DNA of 64,000 nucleotides, from positions 3,389,001 to 3,453,000 of the forward strand of contig NZ_CP027668.1 of NCBI RefSeq assembly GCF_003008515.1, given 5' to 3'. Shown piece after piece: positions 15,803 to 24,099 of this stretch (position 1 is the stretch's first letter; each line of letters begins with the position of its first letter). The notes beneath the pieces are model-generated. The model ran no database searches and was not told where the DNA came from. It saw only the letters and a program-made list of their open reading frames with translations. Both the position numbers and the translations under genes were made by a program. Origin of the DNA: Phreatobacter cathodiphilus. Its GTDB lineage: Bacteria > Pseudomonadota > Alphaproteobacteria > Rhizobiales > Phreatobacteraceae.

Positions 15803-17125
15803 TCAGCGGGTGACGGTGCGCTCGAACTGGCGCAGCATCACGTTGCCGCGCGAGACCGCTGCGTCCAGCGCCGCCTGGGCGCTCTTCTGCCCGGCCAGCG
15901 CCGCCTCGATCTCCTCGGCCCAGACGTCGCGCATCTGCACCATGTTGCCGAGGCGCAGGCCGCGAGAATTCTCGGTCGGCGGCTTGTTGTTGAGCTGCAG
16001 GATCGGCGTCTCGAGATAGGGGTTCTCGCGGTAGAAGCCGGAGGCCTTCACCTGCTCATAGGCGGCCTGTGTGATCGGCAGGTAGCCGGAGTCGGTGTGC
16101 AGCTTCGCCTGGCGGTCGGTCTGCGACAGGAAGGCGAAGAACTTGGCCACGCCGCGATATTCCGCCGCCGGCTTGCCGCCCATGACCCAGAGCGAGGCGC
16201 CGCCCAGCGTCGAGTTCTGCGGCGCGCCGGGCGCATCCGGATAATAGGGCATCGGCGCATTGGCCCAGTCGAACTTCGCGTTCGCCTTGACGTTGCCGTA
16301 GAAGCCCGACGAGGTCAGGAAGATCGGGCACTCGCCGGAGGTGAAGCGGCCCTCGCCCGTGTTGGTGCGGCCCGAATAGGAGAAGGTGTTGTCCTTCTGC
16401 AGGTCGATGAGGTTCTGCAGGTGGCGCACGTGCAGCGGCGAGTTGAACTTCAGCTCTGTGTCGAAGCCGTCGATGCCGTTGGCGCGGGTGGCGAGCGGCA
16501 CGTTGTGCCAGAGCGAGAACTGCTCGAGGTTCAGCCAGGTGATCCAGGCCGAGGAGAACCCGCACTTGTCATAGCCGGCGGCGCGCAGCTTCTTGGCCGC
16601 TTCGAACACTTCCGGCCAGGTCTTCGGCGGCTGGTCAGGGTTGAGCCCCGCCCGGCGGAAGGCGTCCTTGTTGTACCACATGACCGAGGACGACGAGTTG
16701 AACGGGAAGGACAGCATCTCCCCGCGCGACGTCGAATAGTAGCCGGCGACGGCCGGCAGATAGGCGCTCGGCACGAAGGGCTCGTTGGCCTCGGCCATGA
16801 GCTGGAACACCGGCTTGATGGCGCCGCGGGCGGCCATCATCGTCGCGGTGCCGACCTCGAAGACCTGCAGGATGTGCGGGGCGTTGCCGGCACGGAAGGC
16901 GGCGATGCCGGCGTTCATCGTGTCGGGATAGGAGCCCTTGTAGGTCGGCACGACGCGGAACTCGCGCTGCGAGGCGTTGAAGTCCTGCGCCAGCTTGTTG
17001 ACGACCTCGTTGTTGGCGCCGGTCATGGCGTGCCACCACTGGATTTCGACCTGCGCGGCCGCGGGGGTCGCGGCCATCATCGCTCCGGCAGCGGCGGCCG
17101 CGAGCATCGAACGACGGTTGAACAT
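15803..17125 (-). CDS. ugpB: sn-glycerol-3-phosphate-binding periplasmic protein UgpB
   Basis: A 440-residue secreted binding protein. The N terminus [17 protein letters not shown] ending AAA-Q is a signal peptide (with an RR pair, possibly Tat), followed by [20 protein letters not shown], the typical UgpB opening. Other family-like stretches are [20 protein letters not shown] and [20 protein letters not shown]. The ATG at 17125 follows ggaggaag. It is first in ugpBAEC and has a three-unit Pho box about 90 bp upstream, so expression under phosphate starvation is expected. Confidence 0.93.
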   Translation of the reverse strand: MFNRRSMLAAAAAGAMMAATPAAAQVEIQWWHAMTGANNEVVNKLAQDFNASQREFRVVPTYKGSYPDTMNAGIAAFRAGNAPHILQVFEVGTATMMAARGAIKPVFQLMAEANEPFVPSAYLPAVAGYYSTSRGEMLSFPFNSSSSVMWYNKDAFRRAGLNPDQPPKTWPEVFEAAKKLRAAGYDKCGFSSAWITWLNLEQFSLWHNVPLATRANGIDGFDTELKFNSPLHVRHLQNLIDLQKDNTFSYSGRTNTGEGRFTSGECPIFLTSSGFYGNVKANAKFDWANAPMPYYPDAPGAPQNSTLGGASLWVMGGKPAAEYRGVAKFFAFLSQTDRQAKLHTDSGYLPITQAAYEQVKASGFYRENPYLETPILQLNNKPPTENSRGLRLGNMVQMRDVWAEEIEAALAGQKSAQAALDAAVSRGNVMLRQFERTVTR

Positions 17126-17215
17126 CGGAAAACTTCCTCCCAACAGACGCCTTGCGGCGGCGGTGCGGCTTGCGGCAAGGGCCGCGCCGTTCTGGGTCCG
17201 CCGGGCGACGGACGC

Positions 17216-17244
17216 GTGACACTTTAATGAAGCTTCGATGACAG
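17216..17244 (-). promoter_or_regulatory. Pho box upstream of ugpB (three tandem 7-mers)
   Basis: On the minus strand CTGTCAT-cgaa-GCTTCAT-taaa-GTGTCAC (17244 to 17216): three 7-base units separated by 4 A/T-rich bases, an exact 11-bp period. The outer two match the PhoB repeat CTGTCAT/CTGTCAC in 7 of 7 and 6 of 7 bases. No clear -10 is visible downstream. Confidence 0.75.
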
Positions 17245-17371
17245 CGTAAGAGCCTGTCTGTCGAGACGCCGGCGGGGGTTTTTCCACATCGCTGAGTGAA
17301 CGGCGTCGGCGAGAGCTGCGGTCCGAGAGTCGGGCCTCTGACCCGGAGCGCGCGCGGCGGACCGACGTCCC

Positions 17372-17848
17372 TCACGCCCGGTGATAGGGATGTCCGGCGA
17401 GGATGGTGACGGCGCGGTAGATCTGCTCCAGCGCCATGATCCTCACGAGCTGGTGCGGCCAGGTGAGGGCGCCGAAGGACAGGACGAGGTCGGCCTCGGC
17501 CCTAAGCGCCGGATCGAGGCCGTCCGGCCCGCCGACCACCAGCGTCGCGGCCTCTTCCGAGGCGTCCTTCCAGCGCCCGAGCAGCGCCGCGAAATCGGGA
17601 CTGCCCATGCTGCGTCCCCGCTCGTCCAGCAGCACGAGGCGGCCGGCGCGGGCGCGGCGGATGGCGGCGGCCTCCTCGCTCTTGCGCGCGGCGGCCTCCG
17701 GCAGCCGGCTCTCGTCGAGGGTGACGGTGTCGATGGACCGGAAGCCGAGGCCCTTGCCGGCCTTGGCGGCCCGCTCCTGGTAGCGGGCGGCGAGGTCGCT
17801 TTCGGGGCCCGCCTTGGCGCGCCCCACGGCGACGAGGATCAGCCGCAT
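17372..17848 (-). CDS. rlmH: 23S rRNA (pseudouridine(1915)-N(3))-methyltransferase RlmH
   Basis: A 158-residue SPOUT methyltransferase that methylates pseudouridine 1915 in helix 69 of 23S rRNA on the assembled ribosome. The SAM-binding knot is seen in LVVGGPDGLD (about 103-112) and SFGALTWPHQLVRIMALEQIYRA, and the C-terminal tail GHPYHRA is diagnostic. Length is normal. It follows rsfS with a 45-bp gap, the conserved rsfS-rlmH order. Confidence 0.95.
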   Translation of the reverse strand: MRLILVAVGRAKAGPESDLAARYQERAAKAGKGLGFRSIDTVTLDESRLPEAAARKSEEAAAIRRARAGRLVLLDERGRSMGSPDFAALLGRWKDASEEAATLVVGGPDGLDPALRAEADLVLSFGALTWPHQLVRIMALEQIYRAVTILAGHPYHRA

Positions 17849-17893
17849 GCCGGGCCTCCGGGCGGGGCGGAAAACGCGGGGCGCGGCTGGCTG

Positions 17894-18352
17894 TCAGCCC
17901 GCCAGCCGGTCGCCCGGACGGGCCGCGGACCACATCTTCTCGAGATTGTAGAAGCTGCGGACCTCGGGCCGGAACACGTGGATGATGACGTCGCCGGCGT
18001 CCACCAGCACCCAGTCGCAGGCCGGCAGGCCTTCGACGCGGATCTGGCCGACGCCCTTCTCCTTCAGCGCCTTCATCAGATAGTCGGCCAGCGCACCGAC
18101 ATGGCGATGCGAACGCCCGGAGGCCACCACCATCGCATCGGCGATGGAGGTCTTGCCCTTGAGGTCGATGGCCTGGATTTCCTCGGCCTTGTTCTCTTCC
18201 AAGGTGTCGAGGACGAGCTGGAGGACGTCCGCGGGAGCGGGGCTAGCCGTCGGAGTCCCGGTGGGCGACGCGCTGGCGTCCGGCCCCGGCAGGGTTGTGG
18301 TGGACAGGGTCCAATCCTCTCTGCTTCGCGCCGCGATGGGCGCCACAAGCAC
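17894..18352 (-). CDS. rsfS: Ribosome silencing factor RsfS
   Basis: RsfS binds ribosomal protein L14 and blocks subunit joining in stationary phase. The conserved core runs from VLQLVLDTLEENKAEEIQAI through GRSHRHVGALADYLMKALKE to DWVLVDAGDVIIHVFRPE and FYNLEKMW. The reading frame opens at a GTG (18352), giving 152 residues with a proline/threonine-rich N-terminal extension of about 40. The true start may be further in; no better ribosome site was found. nadD, often next to rsfS, is absent here. Confidence 0.9.
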   Translation of the reverse strand: MLVAPIAARSREDWTLSTTTLPGPDASASPTGTPTASPAPADVLQLVLDTLEENKAEEIQAIDLKGKTSIADAMVVASGRSHRHVGALADYLMKALKEKGVGQIRVEGLPACDWVLVDAGDVIIHVFRPEVRSFYNLEKMWSAARPGDRLAG

Positions 18353-18472
18353 GCATCATAGCCGAAAACGTGACGTTTGGAAAACGGAAGCGTGCGACAG
18401 GCACTGCAGCCACCGGCACGCGGCCGGCCCGGGCCTCGCATTTCCGCCGGATTCGGTGCACAGAAACGGGCG

Positions 18473-18886
18473 ATGACCGCCCCGAGGGGACCGACACCAG
18501 CGAAGGCCAACCTCCGTCTGCCGCCCTGGGCGGCCGGCCTCGGCCGTGCGCGGTTGTGGCTGGCGACCCTGGTCCTGCTCGCGGCGGGCCTCGCGGCCGG
18601 CGCCCCCCAGGCGCGCTTCCACGCCCCCGTTCCCGGCGGCGCCGTGCTGGAGCGCGCGGCGGGTGACCTCGCGGTCCTGCGCCAGAGCGAGGCGCCCGCC
18701 CTCAAGCGCCGACTGGCGGCCGACGACCGCGCCGGCGGCCCCGACGATCCCGGTGCGGCGCCGCCGTCCCGGCAGCCCGTTCAGGCGCTCGCCGCGAGCG
18801 CAACCACGCAGCCCCTCGCTGCCTCCGCCCCGCACCGCCCCGGCGTGCGGCTGCGGCCCGAGGCGCGCGCGCCCCCCGCGGCCTGA
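18473..18886 (+). CDS. Hypothetical protein with one N-terminal membrane segment
   Basis: A 137-residue frame starting MTAPRGPTPAKANL, with one hydrophobic segment (LWLATLVLLAAGLAAGA) that could be a signal anchor, then an alanine/proline/arginine-rich tail. It has the same orientation as the next small membrane protein and is divergent from rsfS. No family is recognised, and the composition is close to that of random GC-rich sequence, so it may not be a gene. Confidence 0.35.
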   Translation: MTAPRGPTPAKANLRLPPWAAGLGRARLWLATLVLLAAGLAAGAPQARFHAPVPGGAVLERAAGDLAVLRQSEAPALKRRLAADDRAGGPDDPGAAPPSRQPVQALAASATTQPLAASAPHRPGVRLRPEARAPPAA

Positions 18887-18994
18887 CGCCCGCCCTCCAT
18901 CCCTTTCCCCTTCCCGCCACCCGACCGGCCGCCCTGCGGGGCGCCGGGGCGTCGCGCGCCATCGCGACCCGTGGCCTTCGACACAGAGCCTTCC

Positions 18995-19273
18995 ATGTCC
19001 ATCCAGCAGAAAGACACCCGCCGCAGCACGGCCCCGGTCACCATCGACCTGACCGCCACCGAGGTTCCGAGGCCCCCCGCGGCCGACCGTCCGAAGCCCG
19101 CGGCGCCTGCCGCCGAACGCCCGGCTCCGGTCGCCGGGGCCCCCGGCCGCGGAGAGTTCGACGTCCTCAAGCTCCAGCCCGCCCGCTACGACCGCTGGGA
19201 CCGTCTCTACCGCAACATCGTGCTGGCGCTCTTCGCCGTCGGCATGGTGGCGGGCTTCTGGTTCCGGCACTGA
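18995..19273 (+). CDS. Small hypothetical membrane protein
   Basis: A 92-residue protein: a hydrophilic proline/alanine-rich N-terminal part containing PVTIDLTATEVPRP, then FDVLKLQPARYDRWDRLYRN, and a single C-terminal membrane segment (IVLALFAVGMVAGFWF) ending RH. The TIDLTATEV stretch resembles the N termini of several uncharacterised rhizobial membrane proteins. The tail-anchored layout suggests an inner-membrane protein. Start chosen at the second in-frame methionine (18995); an ATG at 18971 is possible. Function unknown. Confidence 0.55.
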   Translation: MSIQQKDTRRSTAPVTIDLTATEVPRPPAADRPKPAAPAAERPAPVAGAPGRGEFDVLKLQPARYDRWDRLYRNIVLALFAVGMVAGFWFRH

Positions 19274-19308
19274 GGAGCCTTCCGGGGCGGCGCGCAGCCG
19301 CCCCGGGG

Positions 19309-19349
19309 TTGACAGCGGTGCCATCAAATACTTAACCTGTGAGTTAAGT
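19309..19349 (+). promoter_or_regulatory. Promoter with ArsR-like palindromic operator
   Basis: TTGACA (19309-19314) is a consensus -35; the -10 region is overlapped by the perfect inverted repeat ACTTAAC-ctgtga-GTTAAGT (19330-19349). Palindromes of this form before VOC/SRPBCC operons usually bind ArsR-family repressors. No ArsR gene is present nearby. The VOC start codon is 21 bp downstream. Confidence 0.55.
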
Positions 19350-19369
19350 GATGATTGAGGAGTCCCCCG

Positions 19370-19786
19370 ATGCCCGAGACCGCCGTCATTCCCCACCTGA
19401 CCATCGAGGGGGCTTCCGAGGCCATCGCCTTCTACGTCGCCGCCCTCGGCGCCACCGAACTGGCGCGCATGCCGGCCAAGGACGGCAAGCGCCTGCTCCA
19501 TGCCGCGCTCACCATCAACGGCGCCACGGTCTTCCTGCACGACGACTTCCCCGAACACGTGTTTCCCGGCGCCAATTTCGGCGCGCCGCCCCGCGTCGGC
19601 GGCGTCTCCGTCACCATGCATCTCAGGGTCGACGACTGCGACGCCTGGTACGACCGCGCCATGAAGGCCGGCGCCACCAAGGTCATGGCGCCGCACGACG
19701 CCTTCTGGGGCGATCGCTACGGCCAGATCGTCGACCCCTTCGGCCATTCCTGGAGCTTCGCCCACACGCTCGCCGCGAAGGCGTGA
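19370..19786 (+). CDS. VOC family (glyoxalase/PhnB-like) protein
   Basis: A 138-residue protein with the paired beta-alpha-beta-beta-beta modules of the vicinal oxygen chelate fold: IPHLTIEGASEAIAFYVAAL at the start and DRYGQIVDPFGHSWSFAHTL at the end, the latter typical of the PhnB/bleomycin-resistance-like branch. Substrate unknown. The ATG at 19370 has a good site (gaggag, 7 bases upstream). It is the first gene of a three-gene unit with an SRPBCC protein and a DUF1579 protein, controlled by the palindromic promoter just upstream. Confidence 0.88.
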   Translation: MPETAVIPHLTIEGASEAIAFYVAALGATELARMPAKDGKRLLHAALTINGATVFLHDDFPEHVFPGANFGAPPRVGGVSVTMHLRVDDCDAWYDRAMKAGATKVMAPHDAFWGDRYGQIVDPFGHSWSFAHTLAAKA

Positions 19787-19808
19787 CCCGGTGACCTGGA
19801 GAGGATCG

Positions 19809-20330
19809 ATGCTCTACGCCCTCGCCGCCGTCCTCATCGCCATCGCCGGCCTTCTCGCCTATGCCGCGACCCGCCCGGATCACTTCCGGATCGAGCGGTC
19901 GGCCGTGATCGCCGCACCGCCGGAGACGATCCGGCCGCTGATCGCCGACTTCCGCGCCTGGCGCGACTGGTCGCCCTGGGAGGCGAAGGACCCCGCCATG
20001 AAGCGCATGCTGTCCGGTGCCGAGGCCGGCGTGGGCGCGGTCTACGGCTGGGAGGGCAACGGTCAGGTCGGCACCGGTCGCATGGAGATCGTCGAGGACG
20101 CGCCGCGGCGCGTCGCGATCAAGCTCGACTTCCTCAAGCCCTTCGAGGCGCACAACCTCGCCGAGTTCACCCTCGCGCCCGAGGGCGCCGGCACCCGCGT
20201 GACCTGGGCCATGTCCGGCCCCCAGCCCTTCATCGCCAAGCTGATGGGCATCGTCTTCAGCATGGAGCGCATGGTCGGCCCCGATTTCGAGGCCGGCCTC
20301 GCCAACCTCAAGCGTCGGGCGGAGGGCTGA
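19809..20330 (+). CDS. SRPBCC family protein (polyketide cyclase/dehydrase-like)
   Basis: A 173-residue protein with an N-terminal membrane anchor (MLYALAAVLIAIAGLLAYAA) followed by a START/SRPBCC ligand-binding fold: FRIERSAVIAAPPETIRPLI, DFRAWRDWSPWEAKDP and GTRVTWAMSGPQPFIAKLMG. Such proteins bind hydrophobic ligands; no enzymatic activity is established. It starts 22 bp after the VOC gene; an upstream in-frame GTG (19791) would add six residues. It is co-transcribed with its neighbours by spacing. Confidence 0.87.
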   Translation: MLYALAAVLIAIAGLLAYAATRPDHFRIERSAVIAAPPETIRPLIADFRAWRDWSPWEAKDPAMKRMLSGAEAGVGAVYGWEGNGQVGTGRMEIVEDAPRRVAIKLDFLKPFEAHNLAEFTLAPEGAGTRVTWAMSGPQPFIAKLMGIVFSMERMVGPDFEAGLANLKRRAEG

Positions 20331-20377
20331 CGCGCCGCACGTTCCCCCCAAGACCAACCAACACGAGGAGATACGCC

Positions 20378-20851
20378 ATGTTCGGAGAACCGCAGAAGGA
20401 GCACGCCTGGCTGCAGCGCTTCATCGGCACCTGGGACTACGACCACGACTGCCCGGAGAACCCCGGCAAGAAGCTGAAGGGGCGGCAGACCTTCACCTCC
20501 CTCGGCGGCTTCTGGATCGTCGGCGAAGGCACGGGCGAGATGCCCGGCGGCGGCGAGGCGAAGATGCTGCTGACCATCGGCTACGATCCGGCCAAGGGGC
20601 GCTATGTCGGCACCTGGGTCGGCTCGATGATGGCGAACCTCTGGGTCTATGACGGCGAGCTCGACGCGGCCGGCAAGACCCTGACGCTCCAGGCCGACGG
20701 CCCCGCCTTCTCCGGCGACGGCACCATCGTCACCTATCAGGACATCATCGAGGTGAAGTCCGACGACCACTACGAGTTCCGCGGGCAGGTGCGCCAGCCC
20801 GACGGCTCGTGGCACGTCTTCATGCGCTCCGACTACCGTCGCGCCGCCTGA
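20378..20851 (+). CDS. DUF1579 family protein
   Basis: A 157-residue lipocalin-like protein of the DUF1579 family: PQKEHAWLQRFIGTWDYDHD, GRQTFTSLGGFWIVGEGTGE, IGYDPAKGRYVGTWVGSMM and DGSWHVFMRSDYRR. It is probably cytosolic, with no signal peptide. It closes the VOC-SRPBCC-DUF1579 unit (47-bp gap, with gaggag before the ATG). DUF1579 genes are often found under ArsR control with SRPBCC genes; their function is not established. Confidence 0.9.
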   Translation: MFGEPQKEHAWLQRFIGTWDYDHDCPENPGKKLKGRQTFTSLGGFWIVGEGTGEMPGGGEAKMLLTIGYDPAKGRYVGTWVGSMMANLWVYDGELDAAGKTLTLQADGPAFSGDGTIVTYQDIIEVKSDDHYEFRGQVRQPDGSWHVFMRSDYRRAA

Positions 20852-20855
20852 CGCA

Positions 20856-22385
20856 TCACACGCGCTTCCTGAACATCAGGATCACCGCGACGGGCACGAC
20901 GAAGCCGATGACCGTCGCGGTGATGAGGAGGTCGCCGAGCTCGGCATAGTTGCCGCGGCCGACCGTGAAGATCTGGTTCAGGTACTTGGTCTGGAGCTGC
21001 CCCGCCACCAGCGCGAGGTTCATCAGCGAGGCCATCAGCGCGAACCAGGTCGCCCGCCGCCCCTCCGGCGCGTAATACGCGATGAGGGTGAGCAGCGGGA
21101 TCATCGACAGCTGCGCGAAGGGCGAGGACGTCGCCGCATCCACGACCGCGATGGTGCGCGCACCGAAGCCGAAGGTTGCCTGCGTCCAGTCCGCGAGGCC
21201 GTAGAACAGCCCGATGTTCGGCAGCGACAGGATCGTGCCGGCCACCGCGATCCAGAACAGAACGCTCGTCACCGAATATTCGGTGAGCTGCTTGGAGAAC
21301 AGCCACATGGCCGCGATGGCCAGCACCGCGCCGGTCTGCCGCAGCACGCCGTAAAAGGCCTCGTCGAATTTCAGAACGTCCAGCGACCACCAGAAATAGC
21401 CGTCGCCGACGCCGGGCGTGGCGCGGAAGGCGAAGATGATGACGGAGGCGAAGAGGATGGCGCGGCGCGTCTTCGGGTCGATGTCGCGGGTGACGAGATG
21501 CAGCATGGTCAGCACGATCGCCATGGATCCGACGAAGACCACCTCCTGCGCATAGGGCACGCCGACGAGCGCCACCGACACGACGAAGGCGCCGAAGGCG
21601 ATGCCGCCGCCGAGGATCCGCCAGTCGAGCGGCCGCCGCTGGGCCATCTCGGCCGGCGCCGCGAGGATGCCGGCGACCGAGAGGAGCGGAATGGCGAGGC
21701 CGCAGAGGAAGACCTGTTCGCGGGTGAGGTGCTGGGCGAGCCAGCCGGAGAGCCCGGCGACCGACAGGATACCGATGCCGAGCGCCAGCCGCCCCAGCAC
21801 CTGCACCATGCCGAGCTCGGCGCGGATATCCGCATCCGGGCGGGCAGCGCCGGTCTCGTCGGTGCGGGCGACCACCTCCGAGGACATGGCGTCGGCCACC
21901 ACGTCCTGGATGACCGCTCCGAGCACGATGAGCAGCACGCCGAGCACATAGGCCTGGTCGGACCTGACACCCGCCAGCCATCCGCCGGCCGAGCCGGCGA
22001 GCGTCAGGAGCCCCAGCGCCACCAGCGCAGCGCCGATCAGCACATAGGCCCGCCGCTGCGAGCCGAAGAGGGGAACGCTGTCGACGAGCTGGCCGAAGAC
22101 CATCTTGATGGTCCAGGGCAGGCTGAGCCAGACACCGATGCCGGCGAGGTCGGCCGGCGACAGCGACAGGCTCTCCTTCACCCACATGTCGCGCGCGACA
22201 TCGATGATGCCGAGGGCGCCATAGGCGAAATAGACGAGGAGGAGCGGCAGATAGGCGCTCTTCAGCGCGCGGACGGGGCGGGCCACATTGTCGTGCCAGA
22301 CCGCGGCGAGACGGGTGGCGAGCGCCCCCGGCTCATGCGGCCGCGGCGCGACGGGATCGGGGGCGCCGCTCGTCTGGGATGTCAC
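20856..22385 (-). CDS. MFS transporter, folate/biopterin (BT1/FBT)-like
   Basis: A 509-residue transporter with about twelve membrane segments. The first segment region (LLLVYFAYGALGIIDVARDM) and GIGVWLSLPWTIKMVFGQLV match the folate-biopterin transporter branch, and QDVVADAMSSEVVART is a family-like loop. Its substrate may be a pteridine or another metabolite and is unproven. The last five bases before it separate it from the convergent DUF1579 gene. No cofactor genes are next to it. Confidence 0.82.
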   Translation of the reverse strand: MTSQTSGAPDPVAPRPHEPGALATRLAAVWHDNVARPVRALKSAYLPLLLVYFAYGALGIIDVARDMWVKESLSLSPADLAGIGVWLSLPWTIKMVFGQLVDSVPLFGSQRRAYVLIGAALVALGLLTLAGSAGGWLAGVRSDQAYVLGVLLIVLGAVIQDVVADAMSSEVVARTDETGAARPDADIRAELGMVQVLGRLALGIGILSVAGLSGWLAQHLTREQVFLCGLAIPLLSVAGILAAPAEMAQRRPLDWRILGGGIAFGAFVVSVALVGVPYAQEVVFVGSMAIVLTMLHLVTRDIDPKTRRAILFASVIIFAFRATPGVGDGYFWWSLDVLKFDEAFYGVLRQTGAVLAIAAMWLFSKQLTEYSVTSVLFWIAVAGTILSLPNIGLFYGLADWTQATFGFGARTIAVVDAATSSPFAQLSMIPLLTLIAYYAPEGRRATWFALMASLMNLALVAGQLQTKYLNQIFTVGRGNYAELGDLLITATVIGFVVPVAVILMFRKRV

Positions 22386-22456
22386 GCTGTTCGGGTCCGG
22401 GCCGGCTGCATCGCCACCTGTCTGTCACCGCCCGGGCGGACGGGTCAAGCCGGCGC

Positions 22457-22651
22457 TCAACCTGCGTGGCAGGGCGTGCCCTTCGGCGCCTTCGCGCAGG
22501 CGATGGCGCCCAACGTCTCGGCGATGCGCTCCTCGCCGGCCTTGACCGAGGAGACCGGCCATTCCGCGACGACCTGGTCGGCCTTGCGGAACACGACCTT
22601 GAAGGGCTTGCCCTCGAAAGCGCTCGGACGAACTTCCGCTGTCAGCTGCAT
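22457..22651 (-). CDS. Small conserved-type hypothetical protein
   Basis: A 64-residue protein (MQLTAEVRPSAFEGKPFKVV, KADQVVAEWPVSSVKAGEER, ETLGAIACAKAPKGTPC) with two cysteines near the C terminus. The ATG at 22651 has a strong gggagg site. The compact, charged sequence and good start support a real gene. No domain is recognised. It is upstream of the MFS carrier on the same strand (71-bp gap) and may share its transcript. Confidence 0.55.
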   Translation of the reverse strand: MQLTAEVRPSAFEGKPFKVVFRKADQVVAEWPVSSVKAGEERIAETLGAIACAKAPKGTPCHAG

Positions 22652-22771
22652 TGTGGCCTCCCTTTCAAAACGACGGTGATACGACCGCGCCAAGGGATCA
22701 GATGGTCGCGGCGACAGTGTGGCGCATCCCCGCAATTTTCGTGGAATGATCAAAGATTTGCGAGCAGCCGG

Positions 22772-23431
22772 CTAAGTGCCGGAGAGGGCCCAGACGGCCG
22801 TGCGCTTGATCTCGAGGTCCTCCAGCGCCCGCGTCACCGGCACCTCGTATTCGGCCTGCTTCGCCAGCCCGGACTTCGGCAGGTAGGTGCGGCCGGGATC
22901 GCCGATCAGCACCACCGTCCCGCGCGCCGCGAGCGGCCCCAGCCAGCCCAGCATCGCCTCCGTCATGTCGCGCTGGTAGCAGATGTCGCCGGCGAGGATC
23001 ACGTCGAACCCGCCGTCGCTGCCGACGGGGTCGCGCGTCTCGGCCCTGACCTGGACCCCGTTCGCCGTGGCGTTGAGCCCGACGGCCACTGCGCAGAAGG
23101 CGTCGATGTCCACGGCGGTGACGGCGCCAGCCCCCGCCATGGCCGCCGCGATGGCGACGAGGCCCGAACCGGTGGCGACGTCGAGGACGCTCTTGCCCCG
23201 CACGACCTCGGGATGGTCGAGGACGTAGCGCGCCAGCGCCTGCCCGCCGGCCCAGGCGAAGGCCCAGAACGGCGGCGGCAGGCCGATCTCGCCGAGCTCC
23301 TCTTCCGTCTTCTGCCACAGCGCCGTCGCCTCGTCGGCGAGGTGCAGGACGATCTCGGGGGCATGCGGTACGGCGAGCAGCCGCGTATGGGTGCGGATGA
23401 AGGCGGCGCGGTCGAGGATGGGCCCGGTCAT
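22772..23431 (-). CDS. Class I SAM-dependent protein methyltransferase, Nnt1/ETFB-lysine type
   Basis: A 219-residue Rossmann methyltransferase: LPPPFWAFAWAGGQALARYV, the SAM-binding VLDVATGSGLVAIAAA (motif I), AVDIDAFCAVAVGLNATANG and a DxxY-like motif LAGDICYQRDM. This layout matches COG3897 and the lysine methyltransferases that act on the electron transfer flavoprotein beta subunit. The target here is inferred from family only. It follows secB on the same strand, separated by a terminator. Confidence 0.85.
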   Translation of the reverse strand: MTGPILDRAAFIRTHTRLLAVPHAPEIVLHLADEATALWQKTEEELGEIGLPPPFWAFAWAGGQALARYVLDHPEVVRGKSVLDVATGSGLVAIAAAMAGAGAVTAVDIDAFCAVAVGLNATANGVQVRAETRDPVGSDGGFDVILAGDICYQRDMTEAMLGWLGPLAARGTVVLIGDPGRTYLPKSGLAKQAEYEVPVTRALEDLEIKRTAVWALSGT

Positions 23432-23452
23432 CGGCGCGGCCTCGCCGTCACG

Positions 23453-23478
23453 AAAAAAGCCGGGCGCTGGGCCCGGCT
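23453..23478 (-). terminator. Intrinsic terminator of secB
   Basis: An 8-bp perfect stem (agccgggc/gcccggct, loop gctgg) is followed on the minus strand by TTTTTT. It begins 27 bases after the secB stop. Confidence 0.8.
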
Positions 23479-23504
23479 CTCGTCATGTCGCGCTCCGACG
23501 GCGC

Positions 23505-23990
23505 TCACTGCGTCAGCGGCGCGCCGCCCGGCATCTGGCCGCCGGTCTCGGCCATGCGCTGGCGGTAGAGCGCGGCGAAATCGACCGGGTCGAGATAGAG
23601 CGGCGGGAAGCCGCCGTCGCGGGTGGCGTTGGCGATGATCTGGCGCGCGAAGGGGAAGAGCAGGCGCGGGCACTCGATCAGCACGATCGGGTGGACAGCC
23701 TCCTGCGGCACGTTGGCGATGCGGAAGATGCCGCCGAAGACGAGCTCGAACTTGAAGAGCGTCATTTCCTTCGTCTTGGCGTCGCCCTCGATGGTGAGTT
23801 CGATCTGGAACTCCTGCTCGCTCATCGGATTGGCGTTGACGTTGATCTGGATGTTGATCGCCGGCTGGTCGCTCTGCGGCATGAGCGAGCGCGGGGCGTT
23901 GCGGTTCTCGAAGGAGAAGTCGCGCACATACTGAGCGAGGACGTTGAGCTGCGGGGCCGCTTCGAGGGCGGTGTCGCCGTTCGGGGTCAT
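23505..23990 (-). CDS. secB: Protein-export chaperone SecB
   Basis: A 161-residue tetrameric cytosolic chaperone that holds preproteins unfolded and passes them to SecA. Diagnostic stretches are [59 protein letters not shown] and [20 protein letters not shown], and [20 protein letters not shown] near the C terminus. Length and order beside fxsA are normal for Hyphomicrobiales. Confidence 0.96.
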   Translation of the reverse strand: MTPNGDTALEAAPQLNVLAQYVRDFSFENRNAPRSLMPQSDQPAINIQINVNANPMSEQEFQIELTIEGDAKTKEMTLFKFELVFGGIFRIANVPQEAVHPIVLIECPRLLFPFARQIIANATRDGGFPPLYLDPVDFAALYRQRMAETGGQMPGGAPLTQ

Positions 23991-24099
23991 CAGGAAGTCT
24001 CCGGTGGCGCCGCAGGCGGCGGCTTCGAGGTGTTCGGTCGATCCGTGGCGGGCTCGCTAGCACGCGGGAACCCGTGCGGGCAAGGCGGGCCGGGTGCGA

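Noticed and set aside
19330-19349. A CtrA box (TTAA-N7-TTAA) before the VOC gene
   Set aside because: The two TTAA are separated by 8 bases, not 7, and belong to a perfect palindrome better explained as an ArsR-type operator.
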